Assembly (NCBI RefSeq): GCF_900176515.1
Contig: NZ_FWXV01000008.1
Coordinates: 310,001 to 374,000, forward strand
DNA: 64,000 nt
Direction of reading: 5' to 3'
Source of the DNA: Kibdelosporangium aridum
GTDB taxonomy: Bacteria; Actinomycetota; Actinomycetes; Mycobacteriales; Pseudonocardiaceae
Part shown: piece by piece, positions 1 to 8,896 of the stretch
Layout of the letters: every line of letters begins with the position of its first letter
Numbering within the stretch: the first letter of the stretch is position 1
The notes under the pieces: generated by a model
The model's database searches: none
Told to the model about the DNA's origin: nothing
What the model saw: only the letters and a program-made list of their open reading frames with translations
Position numbers and translations under genes: made by a program

Positions 1-344
1 TCCCCACCGCGTTCGTGGCCCGAAAGGACATCGACACCGCATTCAGCAAGAAGGTCATCACCGTGCTGCAGGCGGCCAACGACTGGCGGGCCGCACATCC
101 CGACGAGGCGATCTCCGAAGCAGCCGCCTTGCTCAAACGGGACAGGGCCGAGGTCGCCGCCGACGCGGCGAACGTGCGCACCATGACCACCGCCGACCTC
201 GTCAGCAAGACCAGGGACGGCACCGTTCGGAGGTGGCTGACCGGGCTGAGTGACTTCTTCGTCCAAACCGGGCAACTGAAGTCCGCTCCGGACCCGGCCG
301 AGTACTACACCGCCGAGCAGTACATGGAGGCGTCCGGCCGGTGA
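1..344 (+). CDS. ABC transporter substrate-binding protein, SsuA/NMT1-like (5' end missing)
   Basis: The reading frame is open from the first bases of the window, so this is the C-terminal ~114 residues of a longer protein; the GTG at 15 is internal. The pattern FVARKD, then a helical DW-x-AHPDEA stretch and a final SDFF-x-QTGQLK segment, is what the C-terminal lobe of nitrate/taurine/aliphatic-sulfonate periplasmic binding proteins looks like. Such proteins deliver a sulfur or nitrogen compound to an ABC importer; the permease and ATPase would lie upstream, outside the window. The stop (342-344) overlaps the GTG start of the sulfatase, so the two are translationally coupled. That pairing favours a sulfonate or sulfate-ester ligand, but the ligand is inferred, not visible. 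Confidence 0.7.
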   Translation, partial: PTAFVARKDIDTAFSKKVITVLQAANDWRAAHPDEAISEAAALLKRDRAEVAADAANVRTMTTADLVSKTRDGTVRRWLTGLSDFFVQTGQLKSAPDPAEYYTAEQYMEASGR

Positions 345-1825
345 ACATCCTCTTCCTGATGACCGACCAGCACCGGGTGGACACCTTGGGCTGCTACGGA
401 AATCCACACGTCGACACGCCGAACCTGGACAGGCTCGCGGCGAGCGGCACCAGGTTCGACCGGTTCTACACACCTACGGCCATCTGTACCCCCGCCAGGG
501 CGAGCCTGCTCACCGGACAGGCGCCGTTCCGGCACCGGCTGCTCGCCAACTATGAGCGCAACGTCGGTTACCTCGAGGACCTACGAGAGGACGCGTTCAC
601 CTTCCCCGCGGCACTCGCCGAGCGCGACTACCAACTCGGGCTGATCGGCAAGTGGCACGGCGGCGTACGCCGCAACGCGGCGTCGTACGGCTTCGACGGC
701 CCAGACCTGCCCGGCTGGCACAACCCGGTGGACCATCCCGACTACCTGGCCTACCTCGCCGAACGCGATCTGCCGCCGTACTCGATCTCACAACCCATTC
801 GCGGCACGACACCCAACGGCAATCCCGGCAACCTCCTGGCCGCCCGGTTGCACCAGCCCGTGGAAGCGACGTTCGAGCACTACCTGGCCACCCGTGCGAT
901 CGAGTACCTCGACCGGTACGCACGGGACGGGCGGCCGTTCTTCCTCGCCACGCACTTCTTCGGACCACATCTGCCTTACCTCGTGCCCGACGAGTACTTC
1001 GACCGCTACGACCCGGACCTGGTCGAGCTGCCCGCGTCGATCGCGGAGACCTTCGACGGCAAACCCCCGGTGCAGCGCAACTACAGCGCCCACTGGACGT
1101 TCGACACGATCCCGATCGAGGTGACGCGCAAACTGGTCGCGGTGTACTGGGGCTACGTCAGCCTGATCGACGAACAGATCGGCCGGATCCTGACCCGGCT
1201 CGACGAACTCGGCCTCACCGAGGAGACATCGGTGTTCTTCACCGCGGATCACGGCGAGTTCACCGGTGCGCACCGGTTGCACGACAAGGGCCCGGCGATG
1301 TACGAGGACATCTACCGGATTCCCGGCATTGTCCGCATACCAGGCGCCGCGCCGCAGGTCCGGCACGAGTTCGTTACGCTCACCGACTGCACCGCGACCA
1401 TCCTCGAGCTGGCCGGCGCCGATGTGGCGTCCGCAGTGGACAGTCGCAGCCTCGTGCCGCTCGTGCGCGGCGAGCACCCGCGGTGGCGGACGGAGCTGGT
1501 CGCCGAGTTCCACGGCCACCATTTTCCATATCCCCAGCGGATGATCCGTGACGAGCGGTACAAGCTCGTTGTCAACCCGGAGTCGGTGAACGAGCTCTAC
1601 GACCTGTTCGACGATCCGCACGAGCTCAACAACCGGTACGCGCACACCGAACTCCTGCCAGTCCGGCAGCGCCTCATGCGGCGGCTGTACGACCTGCTGC
1701 GTGAGCGGGGCGACAACTTCTACCACTGGATGACGCCGATGTATGACATCGGCACCGCCGACCACGACCCGACCCTGAGTTCCTTCGAACCCGCCAGGGA
1801 GGCGACATGGCCCGCAGATGGCTAG
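341..1825 (+). CDS. sulfatase (arylsulfatase / choline-sulfatase type)
   Basis: A 494-residue hydrolase of the alkaline-phosphatase superfamily that cleaves sulfate esters. The N-terminus begins with a metal-binding TDQ (residues 8-10) and carries the CTPAR signature at residues 49-53, whose Cys is converted to formylglycine by a separate maturation enzyme. A later TADHGE-type metal site and a C-terminal YDLFDDPHE motif complete the family pattern. There is no signal peptide, so it probably acts in the cytoplasm on imported substrate. GTG start overlaps the preceding gene by 4 bases; its end overlaps the following GH43 gene by 19 bases. With a sulfonate-type binding protein before it and two exported glycosidases after it, the likely substrate is a sulfated sugar released outside the cell; the exact ester is unknown. 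Confidence 0.9.
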   Translation: MNILFLMTDQHRVDTLGCYGNPHVDTPNLDRLAASGTRFDRFYTPTAICTPARASLLTGQAPFRHRLLANYERNVGYLEDLREDAFTFPAALAERDYQLGLIGKWHGGVRRNAASYGFDGPDLPGWHNPVDHPDYLAYLAERDLPPYSISQPIRGTTPNGNPGNLLAARLHQPVEATFEHYLATRAIEYLDRYARDGRPFFLATHFFGPHLPYLVPDEYFDRYDPDLVELPASIAETFDGKPPVQRNYSAHWTFDTIPIEVTRKLVAVYWGYVSLIDEQIGRILTRLDELGLTEETSVFFTADHGEFTGAHRLHDKGPAMYEDIYRIPGIVRIPGAAPQVRHEFVTLTDCTATILELAGADVASAVDSRSLVPLVRGEHPRWRTELVAEFHGHHFPYPQRMIRDERYKLVVNPESVNELYDLFDDPHELNNRYAHTELLPVRQRLMRRLYDLLRERGDNFYHWMTPMYDIGTADHDPTLSSFEPAREATWPADG

Positions 1826-4104
1826 CGCTTTCGACCTCAGGATTACTCCTTTGTGGACTGACAAGTGCGATCGACACGCCGGTTGCGGCGGCTGCGGCCA
1901 CGTACGCCAACCCGGTGACCAACGGTGTGGTCGACACGTTTCCCGACCCGGTGACGATCCGCGGCAAGGACGGACTCTGGTATGCCTACGGGACGCAGAA
2001 CCCGGTGTTCCAGTCCAAGGGCGAGGACGGCGAGCGGATGCTACCCATCCTGCGCTCCGCCGACCTGGTGACCTGGCAGTACGCCGGCCAGGTCTTCACC
2101 CCGCAGACACAACCGGCCTGGCACAACGGTTCCCGGCTGTGGGCACCGGACATCCGTTACGTGGGCAACCGGTACCACCTGTACTACTCGGTCCCAGGGC
2201 GCAACACAGTCGGACTGGCGACGTCACCGACGCCCGCTGGGCCGTGGTCCGACGCTGGCGCCGTACTGTCGACTCCGAGCGGATGCCCGACGGGCAACAT
2301 CGACCAGGCGCTGTTCACTGACACCGGCGGCGCCCATTACCTGTACTGGGGCAGCTACGACACGGTCTGCGTCGCACGGATGAACGCCAGCGCGACCCGC
2401 ATCGAGGGCCCGGTCACCCAAGTCGCCCGAGGCCGTCGGATGGAAGGCGCGTTCGTCGTCAAACGCGACGGCTTCTACTATCTCTTCTACTCCGACGCGG
2501 GCTGCTGTGACGGTGCGTTCAGTGGCTACCAGGTGAAGGCTGGTCGTGCGACGAACCCGTTGGGGCCGTTCACTGACGACGAGGGCGTCGACCTGATGGC
2601 GCTGACCAGCAAGGGCGGGGTCGTCGCGGGCGCCACCGGCAACCGCTGGATCGGTCCCGGCCACAATGGACTGCAGACCGACCTCTCCGGCCAGGACTGG
2701 CTTGTCTACCACGGCATCCCGGCGGACAACCCGGATCTGGCCCCCGCCTCCGGCGGCACGCTGAAGCTGACCAGGCGACCCATGCTCATCGATCGGCTGG
2801 ACTGGATCAACGGGTGGCCGGTGCTGCGTGCCGGCGCGGGCCCGTCGGAAGGAGCCCAGCCTGCGCCCGTGACCACACCGGTCGCCGGCAGTACGTTCAA
2901 CGACCGGTCGATCTCCGGTATGCGCGCGGACGGCGTGGCACGGACCGGCTGGTCCGCCGCCCAAGGCCACCTTTCCCACGAGGGTGGCGGGCCGGAGCCT
3001 GCGTACCTGGCCACTGAGACCAAGGCGCCTGCCGACGTACGTGCCGAAGCAGATCTCCGGATCACTGCGGGGACTGGAGCGGTCGGGCTGCTGGTGAACT
3101 TCGTCGACCGCCGCAACCATGTTGTCATTTGGCTTGACCGCTCTCGCAACGCACTCATCAGCAGGGCTGTGGTTGACGGCCGGACCCGGAGCGAAACCGT
3201 GACCGCACTGCCAGCCGGATTCCGGTTCGAGGACTGGCACAACGTCGCCGCCGAGGTACGCGGCAGCCGGATGGTCGTCGAGGTGAGCGCCGACCGGTTG
3301 CGTGATTCCGTTGCCACACAAGAAGTCGAGTTGCTCGATACGCGACTGGGCGCTGTCGGTGTAGCCGCCCGAGGTGGCCAGGTGGACGCCGACAACCTCA
3401 GCGCGGCGCCGCTCTACCAACCGGTGACCACACGCCTGCCACAACCGTCGCCTGGCGAGCTACTTCCGCAGTACACCGACGAGTTCAACGGCACATCAGT
3501 ACCCGGGACCGAACCGGACTCGCCCTGGCGTTGGGTGCGCGGCCCGGCCACCGGCACCACGATGGTCGACGGAACCCTGTCCTGGCCAACCCAGAACGCC
3601 GAACTGCACCTCGGTAGCAACACCGCGTCCGTGTTGCTCCGTGACGCTCCACCAGGCGACTACACCATCGAGACAAGGATCCGGTTCGCCCCCGAGTCGG
3701 CGGCGCAGCAGGCCGGAATCCTCTTGTACGAGAACGACGACCGATACTTCAAGCTCGTCCACTCCGTACTGCCGTTGAACCGTGGCGGCGGCGCGCTCGT
3801 GCATGTCAGTGAGTTCAGCAAAGAAGGCGAACGGCCCACGACCACACCACCGACCCCAGTGGCGAACGCCCCCATGTTCGGCGGCCCCACCGCGACGACA
3901 ATGTGGTTGCGGCTCGCGTATCACGCCGACACAGCCGGTCGTCAGGCCGAAGTACAGGCGTTCACCAGCCGCGACGGCACACACTGGGTGGCTAACAGCG
4001 TCTGGACTTTGCCTGCCCTCGGCACGCTCAAGATCGGCCTGGTGTCCATGAACCGCGCGGGCGCCGAAGCTCGGTTCGACTATCTGCGGACGTACCGCCC
4101 TTGA
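1807..4104 (+). CDS. secreted GH43-type glycosidase with C-terminal ConA-like domain
   Basis: 765 residues with a Sec signal peptide (positively charged start, hydrophobic core to about residue 30, Ala-rich cleavage area). The N-terminal half is a five-bladed GH43-like domain: FPDP gives the catalytic Asp at residue 47, GNIDQALF supplies the pKa-modulating Asp and RMEGAF the general-acid Glu. GH43 enzymes cut arabinose, xylose or galactose linkages. After a linker come two beta-sandwich regions; the last (about residues 555-765, starting DEFNG) resembles the DUF1349/beta-xylosidase C-terminal fold. The start lies inside the end of the sulfatase gene, so expression is coupled. Specificity cannot be read from sequence; the operon suggests a sulfated arabinan- or galactan-like polymer. 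Confidence 0.85.
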   Translation: MARRWLALSTSGLLLCGLTSAIDTPVAAAAATYANPVTNGVVDTFPDPVTIRGKDGLWYAYGTQNPVFQSKGEDGERMLPILRSADLVTWQYAGQVFTPQTQPAWHNGSRLWAPDIRYVGNRYHLYYSVPGRNTVGLATSPTPAGPWSDAGAVLSTPSGCPTGNIDQALFTDTGGAHYLYWGSYDTVCVARMNASATRIEGPVTQVARGRRMEGAFVVKRDGFYYLFYSDAGCCDGAFSGYQVKAGRATNPLGPFTDDEGVDLMALTSKGGVVAGATGNRWIGPGHNGLQTDLSGQDWLVYHGIPADNPDLAPASGGTLKLTRRPMLIDRLDWINGWPVLRAGAGPSEGAQPAPVTTPVAGSTFNDRSISGMRADGVARTGWSAAQGHLSHEGGGPEPAYLATETKAPADVRAEADLRITAGTGAVGLLVNFVDRRNHVVIWLDRSRNALISRAVVDGRTRSETVTALPAGFRFEDWHNVAAEVRGSRMVVEVSADRLRDSVATQEVELLDTRLGAVGVAARGGQVDADNLSAAPLYQPVTTRLPQPSPGELLPQYTDEFNGTSVPGTEPDSPWRWVRGPATGTTMVDGTLSWPTQNAELHLGSNTASVLLRDAPPGDYTIETRIRFAPESAAQQAGILLYENDDRYFKLVHSVLPLNRGGGALVHVSEFSKEGERPTTTPPTPVANAPMFGGPTATTMWLRLAYHADTAGRQAEVQAFTSRDGTHWVANSVWTLPALGTLKIGLVSMNRAGAEARFDYLRTYRP

Positions 4105-4113
4105 GAGGAATCC

Positions 4114-5349
4114 ATGAAGGACACCACCTGGTCGGAGAACGCCGCCAGTGGAAGCGGACGGCGTCTGTCGCGACGGCGAGCGATGGAGCTGGTGGGCTTA
4201 TTGGGGATCACGGCATGGAGCACCCCTGGCTGCGCCGCGGCGGCCGGTGCGCCGTCCCACCTGGATACCCGTGTGGTCGCACCTCCGCCGAAGAATGTGC
4301 TCGGCGCGAACTTCAACGGCGCCAAGGACTGGTCGGACTTCGGCCAGTTGCGGGACGTGTCGGCCACGTGGCTGCGCGGCTTTTTTCCCGTGCCGGATGC
4401 CGACAGGGGAGTGGTCGCTGACCAGCCCGTGGTTCGTACTGTGCTCTCGGCCGCACAGCAGGGGTACGGCACAGTCCTGTCGCTGAAGTTCCCGTACAGC
4501 GAGCAACCCATCCCGGTGCCGGGCAGTGCGGCCATGTCCACCGCGTTGAACCGGCTGGACAAGGTGCTTCCGGCCGTGATGGGCAAGGTGGACATCCTGG
4601 TCGTCGGCAACGAGCCGTTCATCGAGTGCCGGCCGGAGGACCGGAACACGCCGCAGCTCAACGCCTTCTACGAGGTGATCGCGCGCCGCGTCATCGCGTT
4701 CCGCGACCAGCACGGCGGCGCGTCCGACAAGACCAAGCTCTACATGGGCGCGCTCAACCGCCTGAACGATCCCGCCTGGCGGACCGCCGCCACGGATCGC
4801 TGGATGTCCTTCACCCGTGCCACCGCCGCGCTGGACGGGGTGGACATTCACCCGCACGTGGCGGCTGTTGAGGAGGTGCAGGCGTTCCTGGACTACGTCG
4901 TGCCCCGGCTGCGTGCCGGCCAGAACTTCCTGGCCTTGGAGTTCTCCCTGGTGCACCACTGGCGGGCACACCTGAGCGATCCGGTCTCCGGAGCATTCGC
5001 GGCCAAGTACGGTATCCCGGCCACCACTCGGGTCTGGGAGGTGATCGCGGACGCGATCCGGCGTCCCTTCACGCAGCAGAAGTGGACCGACTTCCTGGCG
5101 ATGTCCCCGTGGTTCGCCGATCGCCGGCAGTTCCTCCGCAACGCGGTGCAGCGCTTCCGGGCCACTGGCCGGCTGGCCGTGGCCACCTACGGCGTGTCCC
5201 AGGACGCCGCCATGGTGGCCAACTTCGGGCCGGAGTCGACTCCATGGCTGCTCAACAGCATGTTCTGCCCCTACACGGTGCAGCCGGGCCCGGGTGGCCT
5301 TCCTGGCCGGAACACCGCATGGACCACGAGCTTCCGGGACCTGCAGTGA
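4114..5349 (+). CDS. Tat-exported TIM-barrel glycoside hydrolase-like protein
   Basis: 411 residues. The N-terminus has a twin-arginine signal (RRLSRRRAM followed by a hydrophobic run ending near STPGC-A, which could also be a lipobox-like site). The mature part looks like a clan-A (beta/alpha)8 glycosidase: GNEPFIE puts a candidate acid/base Glu at residue 167 after a beta-strand (DILVVGNEP), and LALEFS puts a candidate nucleophile at residue 276. I cannot assign the GH family. ATG start is preceded by GAGAGGA and lies 10 bases after the GH43 stop. As the last gene of the operon it probably works on the same polysaccharide as the GH43 enzyme. The next gene is convergent, 27 bases away. Confidence 0.65.
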   Translation: MKDTTWSENAASGSGRRLSRRRAMELVGLLGITAWSTPGCAAAAGAPSHLDTRVVAPPPKNVLGANFNGAKDWSDFGQLRDVSATWLRGFFPVPDADRGVVADQPVVRTVLSAAQQGYGTVLSLKFPYSEQPIPVPGSAAMSTALNRLDKVLPAVMGKVDILVVGNEPFIECRPEDRNTPQLNAFYEVIARRVIAFRDQHGGASDKTKLYMGALNRLNDPAWRTAATDRWMSFTRATAALDGVDIHPHVAAVEEVQAFLDYVVPRLRAGQNFLALEFSLVHHWRAHLSDPVSGAFAAKYGIPATTRVWEVIADAIRRPFTQQKWTDFLAMSPWFADRRQFLRNAVQRFRATGRLAVATYGVSQDAAMVANFGPESTPWLLNSMFCPYTVQPGPGGLPGRNTAWTTSFRDLQ

Positions 5350-5376
5350 CACTCTCCGCGCAGCGAAAGCAACTTC

Positions 5377-6288
5377 TCAGCTCAGTCGGTCGCGGAGGTC
5401 TGCCGCTGCCTCGCGTAGTGTCTTGGTCACGGCCTTCGCGTTGGCGGACGGGGTCGAGCGGGTGACGGCCATCGTGACGCGGCCTCGCCATTTGGGGTCG
5501 TTGACGCGGACGAGCACGACGCCGGGCGGGACCGAATAGGCGGCCAGCTCAGGGATCACGGAGATCCCCAGGCCGGCGGCGACCAGGCCGAGGCGGGCGG
5601 GCCAGCCGCGGACGGCGTATCTGATGTGCGGGTGGGTCAGCGTGGGCCACGCGCCGAACTGGGGATCCGTGCCCGATTGTTCGCCGACGATCCACGGCTC
5701 GCGGCGCAGTGCGGCGACATCGACCCGTCCGGCTCCAGCCAGACGGTGACGCGCGGGCACCGCGACGCAGAGGTCGCCGTCGAACACGACCTCGCCGGCG
5801 AGGTCCTCGAGGTCCCAGTCGGGCAGGCCCGCGCCTGCCCCGATCACGGCGACCTCGATCCGGCCGCTGCGCAGCTGCCGCAGCAGCGATGGTGTCGCAC
5901 CCTCGTGCAGGGTGACGTCCAGGCCGGGGTGCCGCCTGGCCAGCAGGCCCAGCGTGCGGGGGACCAGCACCGAAGTGGCTGTCGGGAACGCGCCGAGCTT
6001 GAGCCGTCCGGCGAGCCGGTCGCTGAGGCCGGACAGTTCGTGTTCCGCCGCTTCGAGGGCGGTCAGGACGTCCGCGGCGTGTCTGGCGACGATCTCGCCA
6101 GCCGGACTGAGCACGACGCCGCGGGCACCCCGGGTGAACAGCGTCGTGCCGGCCGCCTCCTCCAACGCGGCCACCTGCCGGGACACGTTCGGCTGCGAGA
6201 CACCCAGCGCCTCCGCGGCGGCGGTGAAGGAGCCCGCGGACACGACCTCTTGGAAGACCCGCAGTCCGGCAAGGCTCCAGTCACGCAC
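5377..6288 (-). CDS. LysR-family transcriptional regulator
   Basis: 303 residues. N-terminal winged helix-turn-helix (FTAAAEALGVSQPNVSRQ around residues 22-39) followed by the periplasmic-binding-protein-like effector domain of LysR regulators. It is transcribed away from the SDR dehydrogenase gene with 110 bases between the starts, the classic arrangement in which a LysR protein regulates its divergent neighbour and itself. An inverted ATATGCA/TGCATAT repeat in this gap is the probable binding site. The effector is unknown. No odd features; length is normal for the family. Confidence 0.9.
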   Translation of the reverse strand: MRDWSLAGLRVFQEVVSAGSFTAAAEALGVSQPNVSRQVAALEEAAGTTLFTRGARGVVLSPAGEIVARHAADVLTALEAAEHELSGLSDRLAGRLKLGAFPTATSVLVPRTLGLLARRHPGLDVTLHEGATPSLLRQLRSGRIEVAVIGAGAGLPDWDLEDLAGEVVFDGDLCVAVPARHRLAGAGRVDVAALRREPWIVGEQSGTDPQFGAWPTLTHPHIRYAVRGWPARLGLVAAGLGISVIPELAAYSVPPGVVLVRVNDPKWRGRVTMAVTRSTPSANAKAVTKTLREAAADLRDRLS

Positions 6289-6301
6289 CCGGCGACTCTA
6301 G

Positions 6302-6342
6302 ATATGCACATCGCGTATGGCAAGCATCTGAGCTCTGCATAT
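6302..6342. promoter_or_regulatory. inverted repeat, candidate LysR operator
   Basis: ATATGCA at 6302-6308 and its exact reverse complement TGCATAT at 6336-6342, separated by 27 bases, lie in the gap between the divergent LysR and SDR genes. Each arm contains the T-N-A flavour of LysR half sites, but the spacer is longer than the usual T-N11-A box, so two half sites bound by a tetramer are more likely. This is inference from position and symmetry. Confidence 0.45.
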
Positions 6343-6398
6343 TCGAAATGGCTCGATGCTGGGCGACGTTGACAAGGACGAACCCGAAAGGAGAAACC

Positions 6399-7217
6399 AT
6401 GAGCAGGACCTGGTTCATCACCGGCACATCCAGCGGCATGGGCCGAGAGCTGACCGAGCGTTTGCTCGAACGCGGTGATCGCGTGGCTGCCACGCTGCGC
6501 CGCCCGGATCGACTGTCCGAATTGGTCACCCGCTACCCGGGTCAGCTGTGGGTCCGAGAACTGGACGTTGCGAACAACGCGCAGATCGTCGAGGTCGTCG
6601 ACGAGGCGTTCGCAGCCATGGGCCGGATCGACGTGGTCGTCTCGAACGCCGGCTACGGCGTCTTCGGCGCCGCCGAGGAACTGACCGACGACGACGTCAC
6701 CGGAATCATCGACACCAACCTGACCGGCTCCATTCGCCTCGCCCGGGCGGTGACCCCGCACCTGCGCCGTCAGGGCAGCGGGCTGATCATGCAGATGTCG
6801 AGCATGGGCGGGCATCTGTCGTTCCCCGGTTTCGCTCTGTACAACTCGAGCAAGTGGGGCGTCGAGGGATTCTTTGAGGCGTTCGCTGACGAAGTCCAAC
6901 CGTTCGGGATCCGCACGATCCTCATCGAGCCAGGCGTTGTGCGCACGCCCTTCTTCGACGCCGCCGGCCGCGCCGACGCTCTGCCGGCGTATGAAAACCA
7001 CCCCGGCATCAGCCGAGGCGACCTTTCCTCGGACGAAATGCGGGACGACCAAACGAAGGTCGTGCTGGCCATGATCGAGGCCGGCGACATGGCCGACCCA
7101 CCCCGGCGGATGCTGCTGGGCACGGATGCCTACGAACTCGTCACCGACGCACTGCGCCGCCGCCTCGCGGAGGCCGAGGCTCAACGCGAGCACGCTGCCG
7201 TGGCCGATGCGGACTGA
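6399..7217 (+). CDS. short-chain dehydrogenase/reductase (SDR)
   Basis: 272 residues, classical SDR: TGTSSGMG nucleotide-binding motif at the N-terminus, SNAG in the fourth strand region, catalytic Ser in the MQMSSMG segment and the YNSSK (YxxxK) active site. It reduces or oxidises a carbonyl/alcohol with NAD(P)H. I chose ATG at 6399 because a strong GAAAGGAG lies just upstream and because the protein then begins directly at the Rossmann strand; an in-frame ATG at 6348 would add 17 unlikely residues and overlap the operator region. Probably controlled by the divergent LysR protein. Substrate unknown. Confidence 0.9.
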   Translation: MSRTWFITGTSSGMGRELTERLLERGDRVAATLRRPDRLSELVTRYPGQLWVRELDVANNAQIVEVVDEAFAAMGRIDVVVSNAGYGVFGAAEELTDDDVTGIIDTNLTGSIRLARAVTPHLRRQGSGLIMQMSSMGGHLSFPGFALYNSSKWGVEGFFEAFADEVQPFGIRTILIEPGVVRTPFFDAAGRADALPAYENHPGISRGDLSSDEMRDDQTKVVLAMIEAGDMADPPRRMLLGTDAYELVTDALRRRLAEAEAQREHAAVADAD

Positions 7218-7342
7218 CCGCCATGATCGGCGGCGCACTGGCCGATCAGTCGGCACCGGGCAGCTGATCGTGGCGTCCTACGAGTCTTGATCAGGTCCGG
7301 CAGTTTGGGACCGCTCCCGGCGGGGCGGGTGACGATGAGTAC

Positions 7343-8746
7343 ATGTACTACCCGACGCCTGAGCCTTACTACGAGCCAAAGCCCGAGTTGGCGCGGCAGG
7401 ACCGGCTGGCGGTCGCCATCGGCAACGCCTCCCTGCTGGGTGTCGGTTATCTGTTGCTGGGCAGGCGGGCGTGGGCGGTCGTCACAACGCTGGTCACGAT
7501 CGCGTTTCTGGTGCTGCTCGGGACCGCCGTTCCGGGAGTGTGGTTCGAGGTTCTCTTTCTGGTGTGGTGGGCTGCGCTCGTCGCGCATGGGTGGTACCTC
7601 GCGCGTATCCCCGCCCGCCTGCCATCTGTGCGGTGGCCCAGGACGGTTGCCTTGCTCATCGCGGTTCCGGTGCTGGTGGGTATCGGGTACATGCGGTTCG
7701 ACGCCGCCAGCATCGAGGACAGGATCACCGAGGCACGCGACAGCGGAGACTGCGGGAAAGCTCAGTCCGCTTTGGACATGATCTGGTTCGGTCATCATGT
7801 CGTGGACGGCCCGATGACGGTTCGCGGTGAGCGGACCGCCCAAGCGTGCGCCCGCTTGGCAGATACCAAGGGAGCACTCGAAGTCGCGGCATCGAAACGT
7901 GATACCCAAGGCTTGCGATCGAGTTACGACGAACTCGGTGCGGTGCTCACCGACCTGCCCGGCCACGACAGGATGGTCAGCACTGTCCTCGACGGCTTCC
8001 TCGACAGCCTGTCCGGCCGCGAACCGTGCGACGTCGCCGAACTCGCCGACTGGCTGCGGCAACGCCCTGCGAGCAACAACCTGCTCGACCGGTCCGCCGA
8101 CGTCCTGCCGAAGATCGCACCGGCCGCGCTCGTGGGGTGCGGGGACAAACGGGCGGAAGCTCGCGACTGGGCCGCCGCAAAGGCGCGTTACCAGCAGATG
8201 TTGGACCAGTATCCTGGCCACGAGCTCACCGCCAAGGCCCAGGAGGGCGTCAAGCAAGCCACGCTGGGGCTCGAGCTACAGAACCTCGCCAGGCTGGGCA
8301 AGGGCTACTGCAAGACACCAGTGGTCTATAGCGGCGCGGCCCCATACGCGAAGGGAGCCACGAACCGCGCGGTCGTCTACCACGACGACGATTTCGACGA
8401 CATGTACATCAAGAAGCTGCCCGCCGAGTGGCAAGCAGACAACAGCCAGGCCGTGATGGTCGTCTGCATCGGCGAGCGGGAGGCGGGCGCACCGGTCAGG
8501 ACGTGCCCATACCGGGACAGGTCGGACGGCCGGGTGCGGAACGTGACGTTCAGCAAGATGGCATATCCGGTCAAGGCCTACGAGCTGCGGACCGGCAACC
8601 TCGTGGCCGACACCAGGGTGGAGATCGCCGGTGCGGCCTGTCCGCCGACGGTCACCAGCTTTGGTGACAACGACCCATTGCGGATGGTCGTTGAACCGTC
8701 CGACTCGGATATTCGGGCTGCGTTCGCTCCAGTGTTCACGCCGTAA
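7343..8746 (+). CDS. membrane protein with C-terminal repeat-like cytosolic or extracytoplasmic domain
   Basis: 467 residues, not assigned to a known family. The first ~30 residues are Pro/Tyr-rich, then come four hydrophobic segments up to about residue 118 (two before and two after a short basic loop at YLARIPARLPSVRW). The remaining ~350 residues are soluble; the stretch from about 120 to 310 is helix-rich with evenly spaced Ala/Leu pairs like TPR or related solenoid repeats (for example AKARYQQMLDQYPGHELTAKA), and the last ~130 residues contain four Cys that could form disulfides. An upstream TTTGGGACCGCTCCC (7304-7318) resembles the GGGAC-N2-GTCCC sites described elsewhere. The gene ends before a strong hairpin shared with the convergent SGNH hydrolase. 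Function unknown. Confidence 0.7.
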   Translation: MYYPTPEPYYEPKPELARQDRLAVAIGNASLLGVGYLLLGRRAWAVVTTLVTIAFLVLLGTAVPGVWFEVLFLVWWAALVAHGWYLARIPARLPSVRWPRTVALLIAVPVLVGIGYMRFDAASIEDRITEARDSGDCGKAQSALDMIWFGHHVVDGPMTVRGERTAQACARLADTKGALEVAASKRDTQGLRSSYDELGAVLTDLPGHDRMVSTVLDGFLDSLSGREPCDVAELADWLRQRPASNNLLDRSADVLPKIAPAALVGCGDKRAEARDWAAAKARYQQMLDQYPGHELTAKAQEGVKQATLGLELQNLARLGKGYCKTPVVYSGAAPYAKGATNRAVVYHDDDFDDMYIKKLPAEWQADNSQAVMVVCIGEREAGAPVRTCPYRDRSDGRVRNVTFSKMAYPVKAYELRTGNLVADTRVEIAGAACPPTVTSFGDNDPLRMVVEPSDSDIRAAFAPVFTP

Positions 8747-8766
8747 CGGGAGGCGTCAGGTGGGAT

Positions 8767-8801
8767 TCCGGCGCCACGGCGAAGTAAGCCGTGGCGCCGG
8801 A
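8767..8801. terminator. bidirectional hairpin terminator
   Basis: A perfect 14-base-pair stem (arms 8767-8780 and 8788-8801, each reading TCCGGCGCCACGGC or its complement) with a 7-base loop GAAGTAA. It sits between two convergent genes and has no T-run, which is usual for actinomycete terminators. Confidence 0.75.
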
Positions 8802-8896
8802 CGATCAAGCCACCTCATCTTTCGGTGGTGGTGATGCCAGGTGACGTGAGTGCATCCGTCGACCTCGGTGGGCACGGTGTGGGCCTTGGCAGCGGG

